Assembly: GCF_007280415.1 (NCBI RefSeq)
Contig: NZ_VKKU01000002.1
Span: forward strand, 248,001-312,000
From: Sphingorhabdus contaminans
GTDB lineage: Bacteria; Pseudomonadota; Alphaproteobacteria; Sphingomonadales; Sphingomonadaceae
Length of the DNA stretch: 64,000 bases
Direction of reading: 5' to 3'
Shown here: piece after piece, positions 1-8,533 of the stretch
Position numbering within the stretch: position 1 is the first letter of the stretch
Layout of the letters: each line of letters starts with the position of its first letter
Position numbers and translations under genes: made by a program
The notes under the pieces: generated by a model
Databases searched by the model: none
Told to the model about the DNA's origin: nothing
Seen by the model: the letters and a program-made list of their open reading frames with translations, nothing else

Positions 1-150
1 GTGCGCGACAAGTTGGTGCCCGAAGAAATTGAAATCCACCCAATGATCGGATGAGCGACCCTCTTCACAGCCAAGAATGTCGCCGTAAAAATGCCGGGCC
101 GCCGCCAGGTCATGGACAGGAAAAGCGAGGTGAAAAGGTCTCAGGCTCAT
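1..150 (-). CDS. VOC (glyoxalase/dioxygenase fold) family protein, partial
   Basis: The first 50 codons of a minus-strand gene run off the left edge of the window. The reading begins [15 protein letters not shown] and continues with [12 protein letters not shown], the opening beta-alpha-beta unit of the vicinal oxygen chelate fold, whose early His (HLAFPV) is usually the first metal ligand. The start ATG overlaps the stop of the upstream secreted-protein gene by four bases (ATGA), so the two are probably co-transcribed. The substrate cannot be told from this fragment. Confidence 0.8.
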   Translation of the reverse strand, partial: MSLRPFHLAFPVHDLAAARHFYGDILGCEEGRSSDHWVDFNFFGHQLVAH

Positions 151-515
151 TTCGATTGCACCGGTTTGGGTAAGGGTTGGTCCGCCGCCGATGCCGCGGC
201 CAGTTCGCGCAGCATCTGGCGGGTACAGGCATCAAGCACGGCGCCATCACGCGGCTTGGTGGCGCTGGCTTGCGCGGCTTCCTGCATGGCGAGCGCGACG
301 ACTTCGCGGGGCTGGCCGGTTTCGAAGACGATCCGGTCGCCGACTATCCCTGCCCAGCGCTTTCCATTTGCCTGCACATCCGTGCCGCCGGCAATGCCGC
401 GCTTTTGCGCATCGGCCTGCACGGCAATTTCCACAACGCAGGCAATGTCGCGCTGGTGTATTTCCGAAAGGGCAGACGGTGCCGCGGGTGCAAGCAGAAG
501 AGCAAAGATAAGCAT
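147..515 (-). CDS. Small secreted protein of unknown function
   Basis: This gene encodes 122 residues. The N-terminus [17 protein letters not shown] is a short hydrophobic signal peptide with likely cleavage near residue 16, so the protein should be periplasmic. The mature part has three Cys and a moderately charged, Ala-rich sequence with no family I recognise. It is divergent from lnt and translationally coupled to the VOC gene downstream. No clear Shine-Dalgarno precedes the ATG. A lipid- or stress-related role is not supported by anything visible. Confidence 0.6.
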   Translation of the reverse strand: MLIFALLLAPAAPSALSEIHQRDIACVVEIAVQADAQKRGIAGGTDVQANGKRWAGIVGDRIVFETGQPREVVALAMQEAAQASATKPRDGAVLDACTRQMLRELAAASAADQPLPKPVQSK

Positions 516-626
516 GAGGTGGCCCTAGCATCTGCTTTCTGAATGCACAGCAACATTGTGCAAAAAGCCGTCATCACCCTGCCTGCTCTGTTGCTTTTGT
601 CCCCGCCCAGAGGCAAAGACGGCGCC

Positions 627-2225
627 GTGCAGAAAATCCCCGCATTCCTTCTGAAATATCCCCGCTGGTCCGCGTTGGTCGCCGGGGCCCTTTCCGCCGC
701 CGGATTTGAGCCACTGGGGCTATGGCCGCTGACCCTGCTCTGCTTCGCGCTGCTGATCCATCTGGTGGGCCAAGCATCGGGTGCGCGGCGTGCGGCCATG
801 CTCGGCTGGCTGTTCGGTGTCGGCCATTTCAGCGCAGGCAATAACTGGATCGCGGTCGCCTTCACCTTTCAGGCGGCAATGCCGATCTGGCTCGGTTATT
901 TTGCCGTGGTCACGCTGGCGCTGTATCTCGCGGTCTATCCCGCGCTGGCGGCAGGCGGGGCCTGGTGGATCCGCAACCGGGTGCAAAACGCAGCGACATC
1001 CGGCGCACTATTGTCCCTGATCCTCGCCTTTGCCGGTTGCTGGACGATCAGTGAATGGCTGCGCAGCTGGGTCTTTACCGGCTTTGCCTGGAATCCGCTG
1101 GCGGTCATCTGGCAATCGCAGCTCGAACTTGCCCGCGCGGCGAGCCTGCTCGGGACTTATGGTCTTTCGGCGGTCGTCGTGATGACGTCAGGGTTGCTGC
1201 TGCTCGCGCTGCACCGGCAGTGGCGGCCTTTGCTGGCGGGGGGTGCGACGCTCGCCGGATTATGGCTGTTCGGTTTGCTCATTCCCGCAACGCCCGGCCC
1301 GCTTACCGGACCGCGCCTGACCATCGTCCAGCCCGATATCTCGCAGGCCGACAAATATGAGCCCGGCTATGAAGCCATCAATTTCGCAAAGCTCGCGATG
1401 AACAGCCGTCCCCTGCCCGACCAGGGCCCGCGCCTGCTGCTCTGGCCCGAGGCGGCGTTGCCGGATTATCTGGAGGATGGATATCCCTACCGCTATTACC
1501 AGTTCCAGCCGGGCGAAAGCGCTGCAGGCGCGCGGGCACGTCTGACAACCCTGATGCAGGACGGCGATGTGCTGGTCACGGGGGCCAACCGGCTCGTCAT
1601 TGAAAAGGGCCAGTTGGTCGCCGCCCGCAACAGCGTCAGCGCGCTTGATTCCAACGGCACATTGCTGGGCCATTATGACAAGGCGCATCTGGTTCCCTAT
1701 GGCGAATATCTGCCTGTGCCCTGGCTGCTCCGTCCCCTTGGACTTGCGCGGCTGGTGCCGGGCGATCTCGATTTCTGGCCCGGGCCCGGCCCGCAGACTT
1801 TGGCCGTCAAAATCGGTGGGAAGCGAGTGAAGGTGGGTTTGCAAATCTGCTATGAAATCATCTTTTCCGGCCAGGTGGTCGACAGCACGAAGCGCCCCGA
1901 CTTCATCTTCAACCCGTCCAACGACGCCTGGTTCGGAACCGTCGGCCCACCGCAGCATCTGGCGCAGGCGCGGCTACGCGCGATCGAGGAAGGCCTTCCT
2001 GTCGTCCGGGCCACGCCCACGGGGATCAGCGCGATCATCGACGCCGATGGCCGGATCCTGCAGCATTTACCGTTAGGAACCGCAGGGCGTATGGACGCGC
2101 AATTGCCGCGTGCGAAGGCGCCGACATTGTTCGCGACCTATGGCAATGTCCTGCCCATCGGATTTGCCTTGCTGCTCATCGCAGGCGCACTGTTACCCCT
2201 TGCCCGCCGGGGCTCTTCCCGCTAA
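627..2225 (+). CDS. lnt: Apolipoprotein N-acyltransferase
   Basis: Lnt transfers an acyl chain from a phospholipid to the N-terminal Cys of apolipoproteins in the inner membrane, the last step of lipoprotein maturation. The 532-residue reading has about six N-terminal membrane segments, then a nitrilase-like CN-hydrolase domain and a C-terminal membrane helix. The catalytic triad is visible: Glu275 in LWPEAALP, Lys352 in YDKAHLVPYGEY and Cys408 in LQICYEIIF. The frame is open upstream to an ATG at 543, but the GTG at 627 gives the usual family length and leaves room for divergent promoters. lnt-metK-trmB is the tail of the common alphaproteobacterial ybeY-corC-lnt group. Confidence 0.93.
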   Translation: MQKIPAFLLKYPRWSALVAGALSAAGFEPLGLWPLTLLCFALLIHLVGQASGARRAAMLGWLFGVGHFSAGNNWIAVAFTFQAAMPIWLGYFAVVTLALYLAVYPALAAGGAWWIRNRVQNAATSGALLSLILAFAGCWTISEWLRSWVFTGFAWNPLAVIWQSQLELARAASLLGTYGLSAVVVMTSGLLLLALHRQWRPLLAGGATLAGLWLFGLLIPATPGPLTGPRLTIVQPDISQADKYEPGYEAINFAKLAMNSRPLPDQGPRLLLWPEAALPDYLEDGYPYRYYQFQPGESAAGARARLTTLMQDGDVLVTGANRLVIEKGQLVAARNSVSALDSNGTLLGHYDKAHLVPYGEYLPVPWLLRPLGLARLVPGDLDFWPGPGPQTLAVKIGGKRVKVGLQICYEIIFSGQVVDSTKRPDFIFNPSNDAWFGTVGPPQHLAQARLRAIEEGLPVVRATPTGISAIIDADGRILQHLPLGTAGRMDAQLPRAKAPTLFATYGNVLPIGFALLLIAGALLPLARRGSSR

Positions 2226-2238
2226 GGGCGCGCTTCGA

Positions 2239-2256
2239 TATAAAGAATTCTTTATA
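2239..2256. promoter_or_regulatory. 18-bp perfect palindrome in the lnt-metK gap, candidate SAH/methionine-cycle operator
   Basis: The sequence TATAAAGAATTCTTTATA is a perfect palindrome centred 38 bp before the metK start, in a gap of only 60 bp. Position, length and AT-rich symmetry fit an ArsR-type dimer site. ArsR-family SahR regulators are known to control metK and ahcY in Proteobacteria through sites of this general shape. The assignment to SahR is inference, because no regulator gene is in the window. Confidence 0.55.
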
Positions 2257-2285
2257 CGCAGACACAGCCATAGACTGGAAAAACC

Positions 2286-3497
2286 ATGCGCTCCAATTAC
2301 CTGTTCACTTCGGAATCCGTGTCCGAAGGTCATCCCGACAAGGTCGCCGACCAGATTTCCGACGCCATTGTCGACCTGTTCCTTTCCAAGGACCCCGAAG
2401 CGCGTATTGCGTGCGAAACGCTGACCACCACGCAGCTTGTCGTTCTTGCCGGTGAAATCCGCGGCAAGGGCATCATGGACGAAAATGGTAACTGGGCGAC
2501 CGGCGTCAAGGAAGAGGTCGAAGCGACCGTCCGCCGGACCGTCAAGGAAATCGGTTATGAGCAGGAAGGTTTCCATTGGGAAACGCTGCGCTTTGAAAAT
2601 AACCTGCACCCGCAATCCGCGCATATCGCACAAGGCGTCGATGCGTCGGGCAACAAGGACGAAGGCGCAGGCGACCAGGGCATCATGTTCGGCTATGCGT
2701 CGACCGAAACGCCCGACCTCATGCCGGCCACACTCGATTACAGCCACAAGATTCTGCAGCGTATGGCCGCAGACCGCCATGCCGGCATCGCACCCTTTCT
2801 GGAGCCCGATGCCAAAAGCCAGGTAACCCTGCGCTACGACAGCGAAGGCAAGCCGAGCGCGGCGACCGCCATCGTGGTTTCGACGCAGCATGCCAAAGGC
2901 TATGATCAGGGCGAGAAAGAAGCAGAACTGCACGCTTATGTGAAAAGCGTTGTCGCCGACATCCTGCCCGCAAGCCTGCTGACCGAAACCGAATATCATA
3001 TCAACCCGACCGGCAGCTTTGAAATTGGTGGCCCCGATGGTGATGCAGGCCTGACCGGACGCAAGATCATCGTCGACACCTATGGCGGCGCAGCGCCCCA
3101 TGGCGGCGGCGCATTCAGCGGCAAGGACCCGACAAAGGTCGACCGCTCGGCGGCCTATATCACCCGCTATCTGGCGAAGAATATCGTTGCGGCCGGCCTT
3201 GCAACGCGCTGCACCATCCAACTTGCCTATGCCATCGGCGTGTCAAAGCCGCTGTCGCTTTATGTCGACACGCACCGCACCGGTACTGTTGGCGACGACA
3301 AGATCGAACAGGCAATCATGAGCATTGAGAAACTGGGCGGCCTTACCCCGCGCAGCATCCGGACCCATTTGGGCCTCAACAAGCCGATCTACCGCAAGAC
3401 CGCCGCCTATGGCCATTTTGGCCGCAAGGCAGAAGGCGACTTCTTCCCGTGGGAGCGGACCGATCTTGTCGAGGACCTGAAGGCCGCACTTGCGTAA
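2286..3497 (+). CDS. metK: S-adenosylmethionine synthase
   Basis: MetK makes S-adenosylmethionine from methionine and ATP in the cytoplasm. The 403-residue product has the family's normal length and three-domain layout. Visible signatures are [13 protein letters not shown] near residue 16 (methionine/ATP site), [12 protein letters not shown] near residue 125, and the glycine-rich [16 protein letters not shown] near residue 278 that binds the triphosphate. The 60-bp leader carries the palindrome at 2239-2256. trmB, a consumer of the SAM produced, starts 23 bp downstream. Confidence 0.98.
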   Translation: MRSNYLFTSESVSEGHPDKVADQISDAIVDLFLSKDPEARIACETLTTTQLVVLAGEIRGKGIMDENGNWATGVKEEVEATVRRTVKEIGYEQEGFHWETLRFENNLHPQSAHIAQGVDASGNKDEGAGDQGIMFGYASTETPDLMPATLDYSHKILQRMAADRHAGIAPFLEPDAKSQVTLRYDSEGKPSAATAIVVSTQHAKGYDQGEKEAELHAYVKSVVADILPASLLTETEYHINPTGSFEIGGPDGDAGLTGRKIIVDTYGGAAPHGGGAFSGKDPTKVDRSAAYITRYLAKNIVAAGLATRCTIQLAYAIGVSKPLSLYVDTHRTGTVGDDKIEQAIMSIEKLGGLTPRSIRTHLGLNKPIYRKTAAYGHFGRKAEGDFFPWERTDLVEDLKAALA

Positions 3498-3520
3498 CGC
3501 CTGACACCAGTCGCGTCGGC

Positions 3521-4225
3521 ATGACTGCCTACAAACCCGGCGATCCCACCACCCTGAACCGCCTGTACGGGCGGTCCAAGGGGAAAAAACTCCGGTCGGA
3601 GCAATCCGATCTGGTGGAAAATCTGCTGCCGCAAATCGCGGTGCCGGACGAAGGCGTGCTGACCAGCGAACGCCTGTTTGGCGATGCGCGTTCCATGCAT
3701 TTCGAAATCGGCTTTGGCGGCGGGGAGCATCTGGCCTACCGCGCCGACCTGTTGCCTGACCATGGCTTTATCGGGTGCGAGCCCTTTGTGAACGGTGTCG
3801 CGATGGCGCTAACCCATATCCGCGACGGTGCGTTACGCAATGTCCGCCTGCATATGGGCGATGCGCTGGAAATCCTGCGCCGTGTGCCTGATGGTTCCTT
3901 GAGCTTCGTCTATCTGCTGCACCCCGACCCCTGGCCCAAGGCCCGTCACGCCAAGCGCCGGATGATGAATGACGGCCCGGTCGATATGATCGCGGCAAAG
4001 CTGAAACCGGGCGGTGAATTCCGTTTCGGAACCGACCATCCCATATATTTGCGGCACGCTCTAATGGTCATGCAACGACATCGGGAGCAGTTTGACTGGC
4101 TTTGCAACAAGGCCGACGATTTTCTGAAGCGTCCGGGCGGCTGGCCGGAAACCCGCTACGAAGCCAAGGCCCGCCGTATCGGGCATGAGGTCTGGTATTT
4201 CCGCTATCGCCGGCGCGACGCTTAA
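3521..4225 (+). CDS. trmB: tRNA (guanine-N7-)-methyltransferase
   Basis: TrmB methylates G46 of tRNA with SAM as donor. The 234-residue protein has the class I methyltransferase motif FEIGFGGGEHL and the family signature HPDPWPKARHAKRRM, followed by GGEFRFGTDHPIY. The frame is open into metK, but the ATG at 3521 begins the conserved RLYGRSKGKKLR region after a short leader and avoids overlap. Its TAA shares a TTAA with the stop of the convergent gene at 4222, so no terminator separates the two. Confidence 0.95.
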   Translation: MTAYKPGDPTTLNRLYGRSKGKKLRSEQSDLVENLLPQIAVPDEGVLTSERLFGDARSMHFEIGFGGGEHLAYRADLLPDHGFIGCEPFVNGVAMALTHIRDGALRNVRLHMGDALEILRRVPDGSLSFVYLLHPDPWPKARHAKRRMMNDGPVDMIAAKLKPGGEFRFGTDHPIYLRHALMVMQRHREQFDWLCNKADDFLKRPGGWPETRYEAKARRIGHEVWYFRYRRRDA

Positions 4226-4776
4226 CGCGCTTTGCTGTTGTCCGCTTCGACCTTTTCAACCCATTCAGGGTAAAAGCTCGGCTGCCGTTTCGACCAGCCG
4301 GGGGCCGTAGCCGCCGCTTCGCTGATCGACTGGAGAAGCGCCTTGCGCCGTTCGGGCTGCAGATGCGGCATCGATGCGGCGGCGCAGAAGGCCGACGGCA
4401 ACCAGGGCCGTGCATCGGCACCGATCAGCCGTTCGTACAGAAAGCGGTAGGCAGCAAAACCGTCGAGACGGCTCTGGCCCAAGTCAAAAGCCGACACGGT
4501 GATAAGCTGCGTCAGGAAAGGTTCGGCATCCTCGATCGAGCTGGAGACCGGGATCAACGCGCGAATGTCGGGCAATTTGTCGTAAAATTTGTGCTGGGCC
4601 TTGATCGTCGTCGCTTCGACCGCATCGCGGGACCACAGGGCAATCGCGTCTTTCCGGTCAAAGGCGACATCAAGCGAGCGGCGGATATAGCGTTGCGTCG
4701 CAGCGCTAAAACTGGCGAATTCTTTGATTTCCGCCAGGGTCATCATGCCCGGCCCGTCACTCTTGCTTTTCGTCAT
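4222..4776 (-). CDS. Conserved-looking soluble protein of unknown function
   Basis: I do not recognise this 184-residue protein. It has no signal peptide or membrane segment, begins MTKSKSDGPGMMTLAEIKEFASF, and is mostly predicted helix with a Trp/Pro-rich tail (WSKRQPSFYPEWVEKVEAD). The ATG at 4776 is chosen because GGGGA lies 8 bases upstream; the longer open frame to 4983 would cover the divergent promoter of the histidine kinase. The gene shares a 165-bp divergent region with the kinase, so co-regulation is possible. A link to that two-component system is inference. Confidence 0.65.
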   Translation of the reverse strand: MTKSKSDGPGMMTLAEIKEFASFSAATQRYIRRSLDVAFDRKDAIALWSRDAVEATTIKAQHKFYDKLPDIRALIPVSSSIEDAEPFLTQLITVSAFDLGQSRLDGFAAYRFLYERLIGADARPWLPSAFCAAASMPHLQPERRKALLQSISEAAATAPGWSKRQPSFYPEWVEKVEADNSKAR

Positions 4777-4941
4777 GGCACCAATTCCCCTGTCACCATC
4801 GAATACCACCATCGCAGATTCATAGTTAATGAATCGTTTACAGCAGCATTGGCAAGAAAAAGTTTCGACCAACTTGACGGGCAATTCGACGAGAAACGCG
4901 CAAAAGGGTGCATCTGCGGGAAAATGGGTTATGTAACATCC

Positions 4942-6069
4942 ATGTATTTTGTTCAGCAGCGAAAGGCCCTTGTCGGCCAGCAAATGGCGCTTTTGACCAT
5001 TATCGGCTTTTGGGCCTTTTACGCGCTGATATTGTCGCTACGTGCGGCGCTGCTCGACTTTCCGGCCCAGTCGACGCTGTTTGAACGCCGCCTGATGGTG
5101 GCCGTCGTCGGCATATTCGTCACCTGGGTCATGTATATCGGCCTCAGGATGGCCGACCGGCAATCGCTCGGATTCCGGGTCAGCCTCGCCTTTTTCGGGG
5201 CAATCCCCGCCGCGATCCTGCTCGCGTCTGCAAATTTCTATATCTTCAACCTCTATGATCCCATCAGCCTGTTCAAGGACCCGAATGTCGGCCGCACGGT
5301 CGAGGATCTCAAAAACCAGCTCGGCCTGTCCTTCTGGCAGGAAATTGCCGATATTTCGGTTACTCATTATTTCTTCCTGATCGCGTGGGCCTCGCTTTAT
5401 GTCGCCATCGGCTATGCGCGCGAGGTGCGCGAGGCGGAGCGCAAGACATCCCGCTTTGCGCAGGCGGCGCAGGATGCCGAGTTGCGGTCGCTGCGCTATC
5501 AGGTCAATCCGCACTTCCTGTTCAATACGCTGAATTCGCTGTCCAGCCTGGTCATCACCGGCAAGCCGAAGGAGGCCGAGACGATGATCCAGAACCTGTC
5601 CAATTTTTACCGGACCAGCCTGTCGTCAGACCCGCTGGAAGATGTGACGCTTGAAGAAGAAGTCGATTTGCAGCGGCTCTATCTGGAAATCGAGGGCGTT
5701 CGCCACCCCAAGCGGCTGCGGACCAGGTTCGACATTCCGCCGGAGCTGATGCACCAGCATGTACCTGCCCTCATCCTGCAGCCGCTGGTTGAAAATGCCA
5801 TCAAATATGGCGTGTCCCGTACCACGCGCCCCGTTACCATCACGATTTCGGCGAAAGTTCAAGACGACCATCTGGTCATCAGCGTCGAAGATGATGGCGA
5901 GGCGATGGACGTCACGCATGTGGGTGGCAACGGCATCGGCCTCGCCAATGTCCGCGACCGTCTGGAGGCGCGCTATCGCTCTGCGGCAAAGCTGGAAACA
6001 GTGGCTTTTTCCGGCGGCGGTTACCGCGCGACACTGACCGTACCCCTCAGCCATAAGGTAAATATATGA
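4942..6069 (+). CDS. LytS-type sensor histidine kinase
   Basis: This 375-residue membrane kinase has four hydrophobic segments in the first 155 residues, then a His_kinase domain with the phosphoacceptor motif YQVNPHFLFNTLNSL and a HATPase domain (LVENAIKYGV, GNGIGLANVRDRL). It phosphorylates the response regulator encoded next, whose ATG overlaps its stop by four bases. An ATG at 4924 is an alternative start that adds six residues. There is no large extracellular sensor domain, so the signal is probably read within or next to the membrane. Confidence 0.85.
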   Translation: MYFVQQRKALVGQQMALLTIIGFWAFYALILSLRAALLDFPAQSTLFERRLMVAVVGIFVTWVMYIGLRMADRQSLGFRVSLAFFGAIPAAILLASANFYIFNLYDPISLFKDPNVGRTVEDLKNQLGLSFWQEIADISVTHYFFLIAWASLYVAIGYAREVREAERKTSRFAQAAQDAELRSLRYQVNPHFLFNTLNSLSSLVITGKPKEAETMIQNLSNFYRTSLSSDPLEDVTLEEEVDLQRLYLEIEGVRHPKRLRTRFDIPPELMHQHVPALILQPLVENAIKYGVSRTTRPVTITISAKVQDDHLVISVEDDGEAMDVTHVGGNGIGLANVRDRLEARYRSAAKLETVAFSGGGYRATLTVPLSHKVNI

Positions 6070-6809
6070 GCCGTTTGCGCACCATGATCGTTGACGACGA
6101 ACCGCTCGCGATCGAGCGGCTCGAAATATTGTGCAGTGAACATCCGGTTATCGAGGTTGTCGGCACCGCCAATGACGGTGTTGCCGCATTGCGCCTTGCC
6201 CAGCAACTGACGCCCGACCTCGTCTTTCTGGATATCGGTATGCCCAAGATGGACGGCATCAATGCCGCACGTGCATTGGGCCTGATGGATAAGAAGCCTT
6301 CGATCATTCTGGTCACCGCTTATGACAATTTCGCCGTTGAGGCGTTCGACCTCGACGTGGTCGACTATGTGCTGAAGCCCGTGTCCAGCGAACGTCTAGG
6401 CCGCGCGATTGCGCGCGCAACGGCAAGCGATGCCGACACAGCGGCATCCGGCAACGGCACCAGCGGGAACAGCGGCAATTATGCCAGCGAATTCTGGGTA
6501 TCCCACCGCGCCGAACTCATCCGGATCGCAGCCATGGATATTGAACGGATCGAGGCCGAGCGCGACTATATGCGGCTCTACACCGCCGGACGCAGCTATC
6601 TGCTGCACCAGACCATCTCGGCCCTGGAAGAGCGGCTGAACCCCGAACAGTTCCAGCGTATCCACCGCAGCCACATCGTCCGCCGCGACCTGATCACGGG
6701 TCTGCGCCATGAAGGTGGCGGGGTGTGGCACGCGCTGTTGGGCGAAGACCTGTCGATGCGCATTGGCCGCAAATATCTAGCCGACGTCAAAAAGCTTGCG
6801 GGCAAATAA
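6066..6809 (+). CDS. LytTR-family response regulator
   Basis: This 247-residue protein has an N-terminal receiver domain with acidic pocket DDE (10-12), phosphoacceptor Asp56 in LVFLDIGMPKMDG and the conserved Lys in DYVLKPVSSERL. A Gly/Ser/Asn-rich linker at about 120-140 leads to a C-terminal LytTR DNA-binding domain (RIAAMDIERIEAERDYMRLY to RSHIVRRDLITGL). It is coupled to the kinase by an ATGA overlap and is the last gene of the pair. Its targets cannot be inferred from this window. Confidence 0.9.
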   Translation: MSRLRTMIVDDEPLAIERLEILCSEHPVIEVVGTANDGVAALRLAQQLTPDLVFLDIGMPKMDGINAARALGLMDKKPSIILVTAYDNFAVEAFDLDVVDYVLKPVSSERLGRAIARATASDADTAASGNGTSGNSGNYASEFWVSHRAELIRIAAMDIERIEAERDYMRLYTAGRSYLLHQTISALEERLNPEQFQRIHRSHIVRRDLITGLRHEGGGVWHALLGEDLSMRIGRKYLADVKKLAGK

Positions 6810-6840
6810 AAAGGGCCCCGGCCATTGCTGGTCGGAGCCC
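6808..6840 (-). terminator. Rho-independent terminator of the UrcA-family gene
   Basis: Arms at 6813-6823 (GGGCCCCGGCC) and 6830-6840 (GGTCGGAGCCC) form an 11-bp stem with two G-U pairs and a 6-base loop. Read on the minus strand it is followed by five T, which fits termination of the gene ending at 6861. It sits directly after the response-regulator stop and may also act weakly there. Confidence 0.75.
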
Positions 6841-6860
6841 CCACCGTGAAACGTGGTGCA

Positions 6861-7181
6861 TTAGTCGCGCAGGGCGACGCGGCGGCTTTCGGCATAAGCA
6901 GCGATGCGCTGTTCCGCCTTCGGCATGGCGCGGGCCATCGATTCCTTTTCGCAGTTATTCTGGTCGATCCGTTCTTTCAACGTGATCGCCCGCGGGCTGG
7001 CGCAGACGCGCTGGACAGCCGATTTGACGCGGGTTTTCAGGCGTTCCTGGCCCTTGGCGGTGGACAGGTCGAGATCTTCATGCTGGACCGCGACAGTCTT
7101 CCATTCCGCCATAGCAGGGGTCGATAAAGCCAGTGCCGATGCGGCAATCAGTGCAACGTGAAACAGCTTGGGGGTAGCCAT
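6861..7181 (-). CDS. UrcA family secreted protein
   Basis: This is a 106-residue UrcA-family protein, a group of small exported proteins common in sphingomonads and relatives and of unknown function. Residues 1-25 (MATPKLFHVALIAASALALS and on to AMA) are a signal peptide. The mature part contains the family's VQHEDLDLSTAKGQERLKTR segment and a Cys pair (VQRVCASP, NNCEKES) likely to form a disulphide. The ATG at 7181 has AAGGA eight bases upstream; an ATG at 7190 is the alternative. The gene is monocistronic with its own terminator. Confidence 0.85.
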   Translation of the reverse strand: MATPKLFHVALIAASALALSTPAMAEWKTVAVQHEDLDLSTAKGQERLKTRVKSAVQRVCASPRAITLKERIDQNNCEKESMARAMPKAEQRIAAYAESRRVALRD

Positions 7182-7357
7182 TTTGAACATCCTTTTTTTA
7201 AAGGCCGCGACGTTATGCCGTCGGCCAGTGGGAGAGGGTGCAGGCGGGCCGACTTCCGTAGCTGGGGAGCAAGTTTGCAAGCCCGTCCTGCAGTTACGTT
7301 TCTACCCCCGCTGTGTTGCCCGGGCATTACAGTTTCGATAAAGTGCAAAGACAGTCG

Positions 7358-7405
7358 ATGGTTCGACCAGCGTCAGGGCGAACGCACATAATGGTTCGAC
7401 CAACG
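7358..7405. repeat. Two 15-bp direct repeats upstream of the UrcA-family gene
   Basis: ATGGTTCGACCAGCG at 7358-7372 recurs as ATGGTTCGACCAACG at 7391-7405, 33 bp apart, about three helical turns. Each copy contains the partial dyad TGGT-TCG-ACCA. They lie in the 276-bp gap between the thiSG stop and the UrcA start, which holds no gene. A tandem operator is a reasonable reading but is unproven. Confidence 0.45.
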
Positions 7406-7457
7406 ACATATTTTGCAATTTTATTACAAAAATTCCGGCCAGAATGCCGTTCGACGG

Positions 7458-8453
7458 CTAGATCAGCCCGGCGAGCGGACTTGACGGATCGGCGTACATC
7501 CGGCGGCCCATACGTCCGGCGCGGTAGGCCAGACGGCCCGATTCGACCGCAAGTTTCATCGCCGTCGCCATTGCCACCGGATCTTTTGCCTCCGCAATGG
7601 CTGTGTTCATCAGCACACCGTCGCAGCCCAGTTCCATCGCCACAGCCGCGTCCGACGCGGTGCCGACACCTGCATCCACCAGAACAGGAACAGATGCGCC
7701 TTCGACGATCAGGCGGATCGTCACGCGGTTCTGGATACCCAGCCCGGAACCAATCGGCGCGCCCAGGGGCATGATCGCCACCGCGCCTGCCTCTTCCAGC
7801 TGCTTCGCGGCGATGGGATCATCAACGCAATAGACCATGGGCAGAAAGCCTTCCTTGGCCAGCACCTCGGTCGCCTTCAATGTTTCGCGCATATCGGGGT
7901 AAAGCGTCTTCGCCTCCCCCAGCACCTCAAGCTTTACAAGATCCCAGCCGCCCGCCTCTCGCGCCAGCCGCAGGGTGCGGATTGCGTCGTCGGCAGTGAA
8001 GCATCCGGCGGTGTTGGGCAGATAGGTGTATTTTTTGGGATCGATATAATCGGTCAGCATCGGTGCCTTCGGATCGGACACATTCACCCGGCGCACAGCC
8101 ACGGTGATAATCTCGGCCCCCGATGCCACCAGTGCGGCCGCATTTTGTTCAAAGTCCTTATATTTGCCGGTGCCGACAATCAGCCGCGACGAAAAAGTCC
8201 GGCCCGCGACGGTCCAGCTATCGTCCTGGCCGCCACCTACGAAATGCACAATTTCCAGCATGTCGCCCTCGGCAATGGACACATCGGCAAGGGTCGAGCG
8301 CGGGACGATCTCCAGATTGCGTTCCACCGCAACCTTGGCCGGATCCAGACCGATTTCGCGCACCAGATCGGCAACGCTGATTCCGGCCGCCACACGGCGC
8401 GGATCACCGTTTAATTGGATGGAAATGCTGTCGGTCATCTGGGAAAGGGCCAT
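7458..8453 (-). CDS. thiG: Fused sulfur carrier ThiS / thiazole synthase ThiG
   Basis: The product (331 residues) joins ThiS to ThiG. Residues 6-75 are ThiS, a ubiquitin-like fold ending in VHFVGGG, where ThiS normally stops after Gly-Gly. From about residue 80 it is ThiG ([16 protein letters not shown], the Schiff-base region [33 protein letters not shown]). ThiG builds the thiazole phosphate of thiamine from deoxyxylulose phosphate, dehydroglycine and ThiS thiocarboxylate. Bifunctional ThiS-ThiG proteins are known in some Proteobacteria. No other thi gene is nearby and no TPP riboswitch is visible in the 80-bp divergent gap. Confidence 0.93.
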   Translation of the reverse strand: MALSQMTDSISIQLNGDPRRVAAGISVADLVREIGLDPAKVAVERNLEIVPRSTLADVSIAEGDMLEIVHFVGGGQDDSWTVAGRTFSSRLIVGTGKYKDFEQNAAALVASGAEIITVAVRRVNVSDPKAPMLTDYIDPKKYTYLPNTAGCFTADDAIRTLRLAREAGGWDLVKLEVLGEAKTLYPDMRETLKATEVLAKEGFLPMVYCVDDPIAAKQLEEAGAVAIMPLGAPIGSGLGIQNRVTIRLIVEGASVPVLVDAGVGTASDAAVAMELGCDGVLMNTAIAEAKDPVAMATAMKLAVESGRLAYRAGRMGRRMYADPSSPLAGLI

Positions 8454-8533
8454 TTCGTCTCGCTTTTTCTGATTTGCGCCATATAGGAAGAGTGCAATTG
8501 CAATAGCAACCCGGCTTGCCAAAAAGGCGTCCT

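Noticed and set aside
543-626. ATG at 543 as the lnt start
   Set aside because: It would leave only 27 bp to the divergent gene and adds residues unlike the family's N-terminus; GTG at 627 fits the length better, though this is not proven.
4363-4941. Open frame extending the histidine kinase upstream by 193 residues
   Set aside because: It is antisense to the 184-residue unknown gene and covers the divergent promoter; the first membrane helix begins just after 4942.
7182-7457. TPP riboswitch or other known RNA near thiSG
   Set aside because: This gap is downstream of thiSG, the upstream gap is 80 bp, and neither shows the TPP-box sequences.
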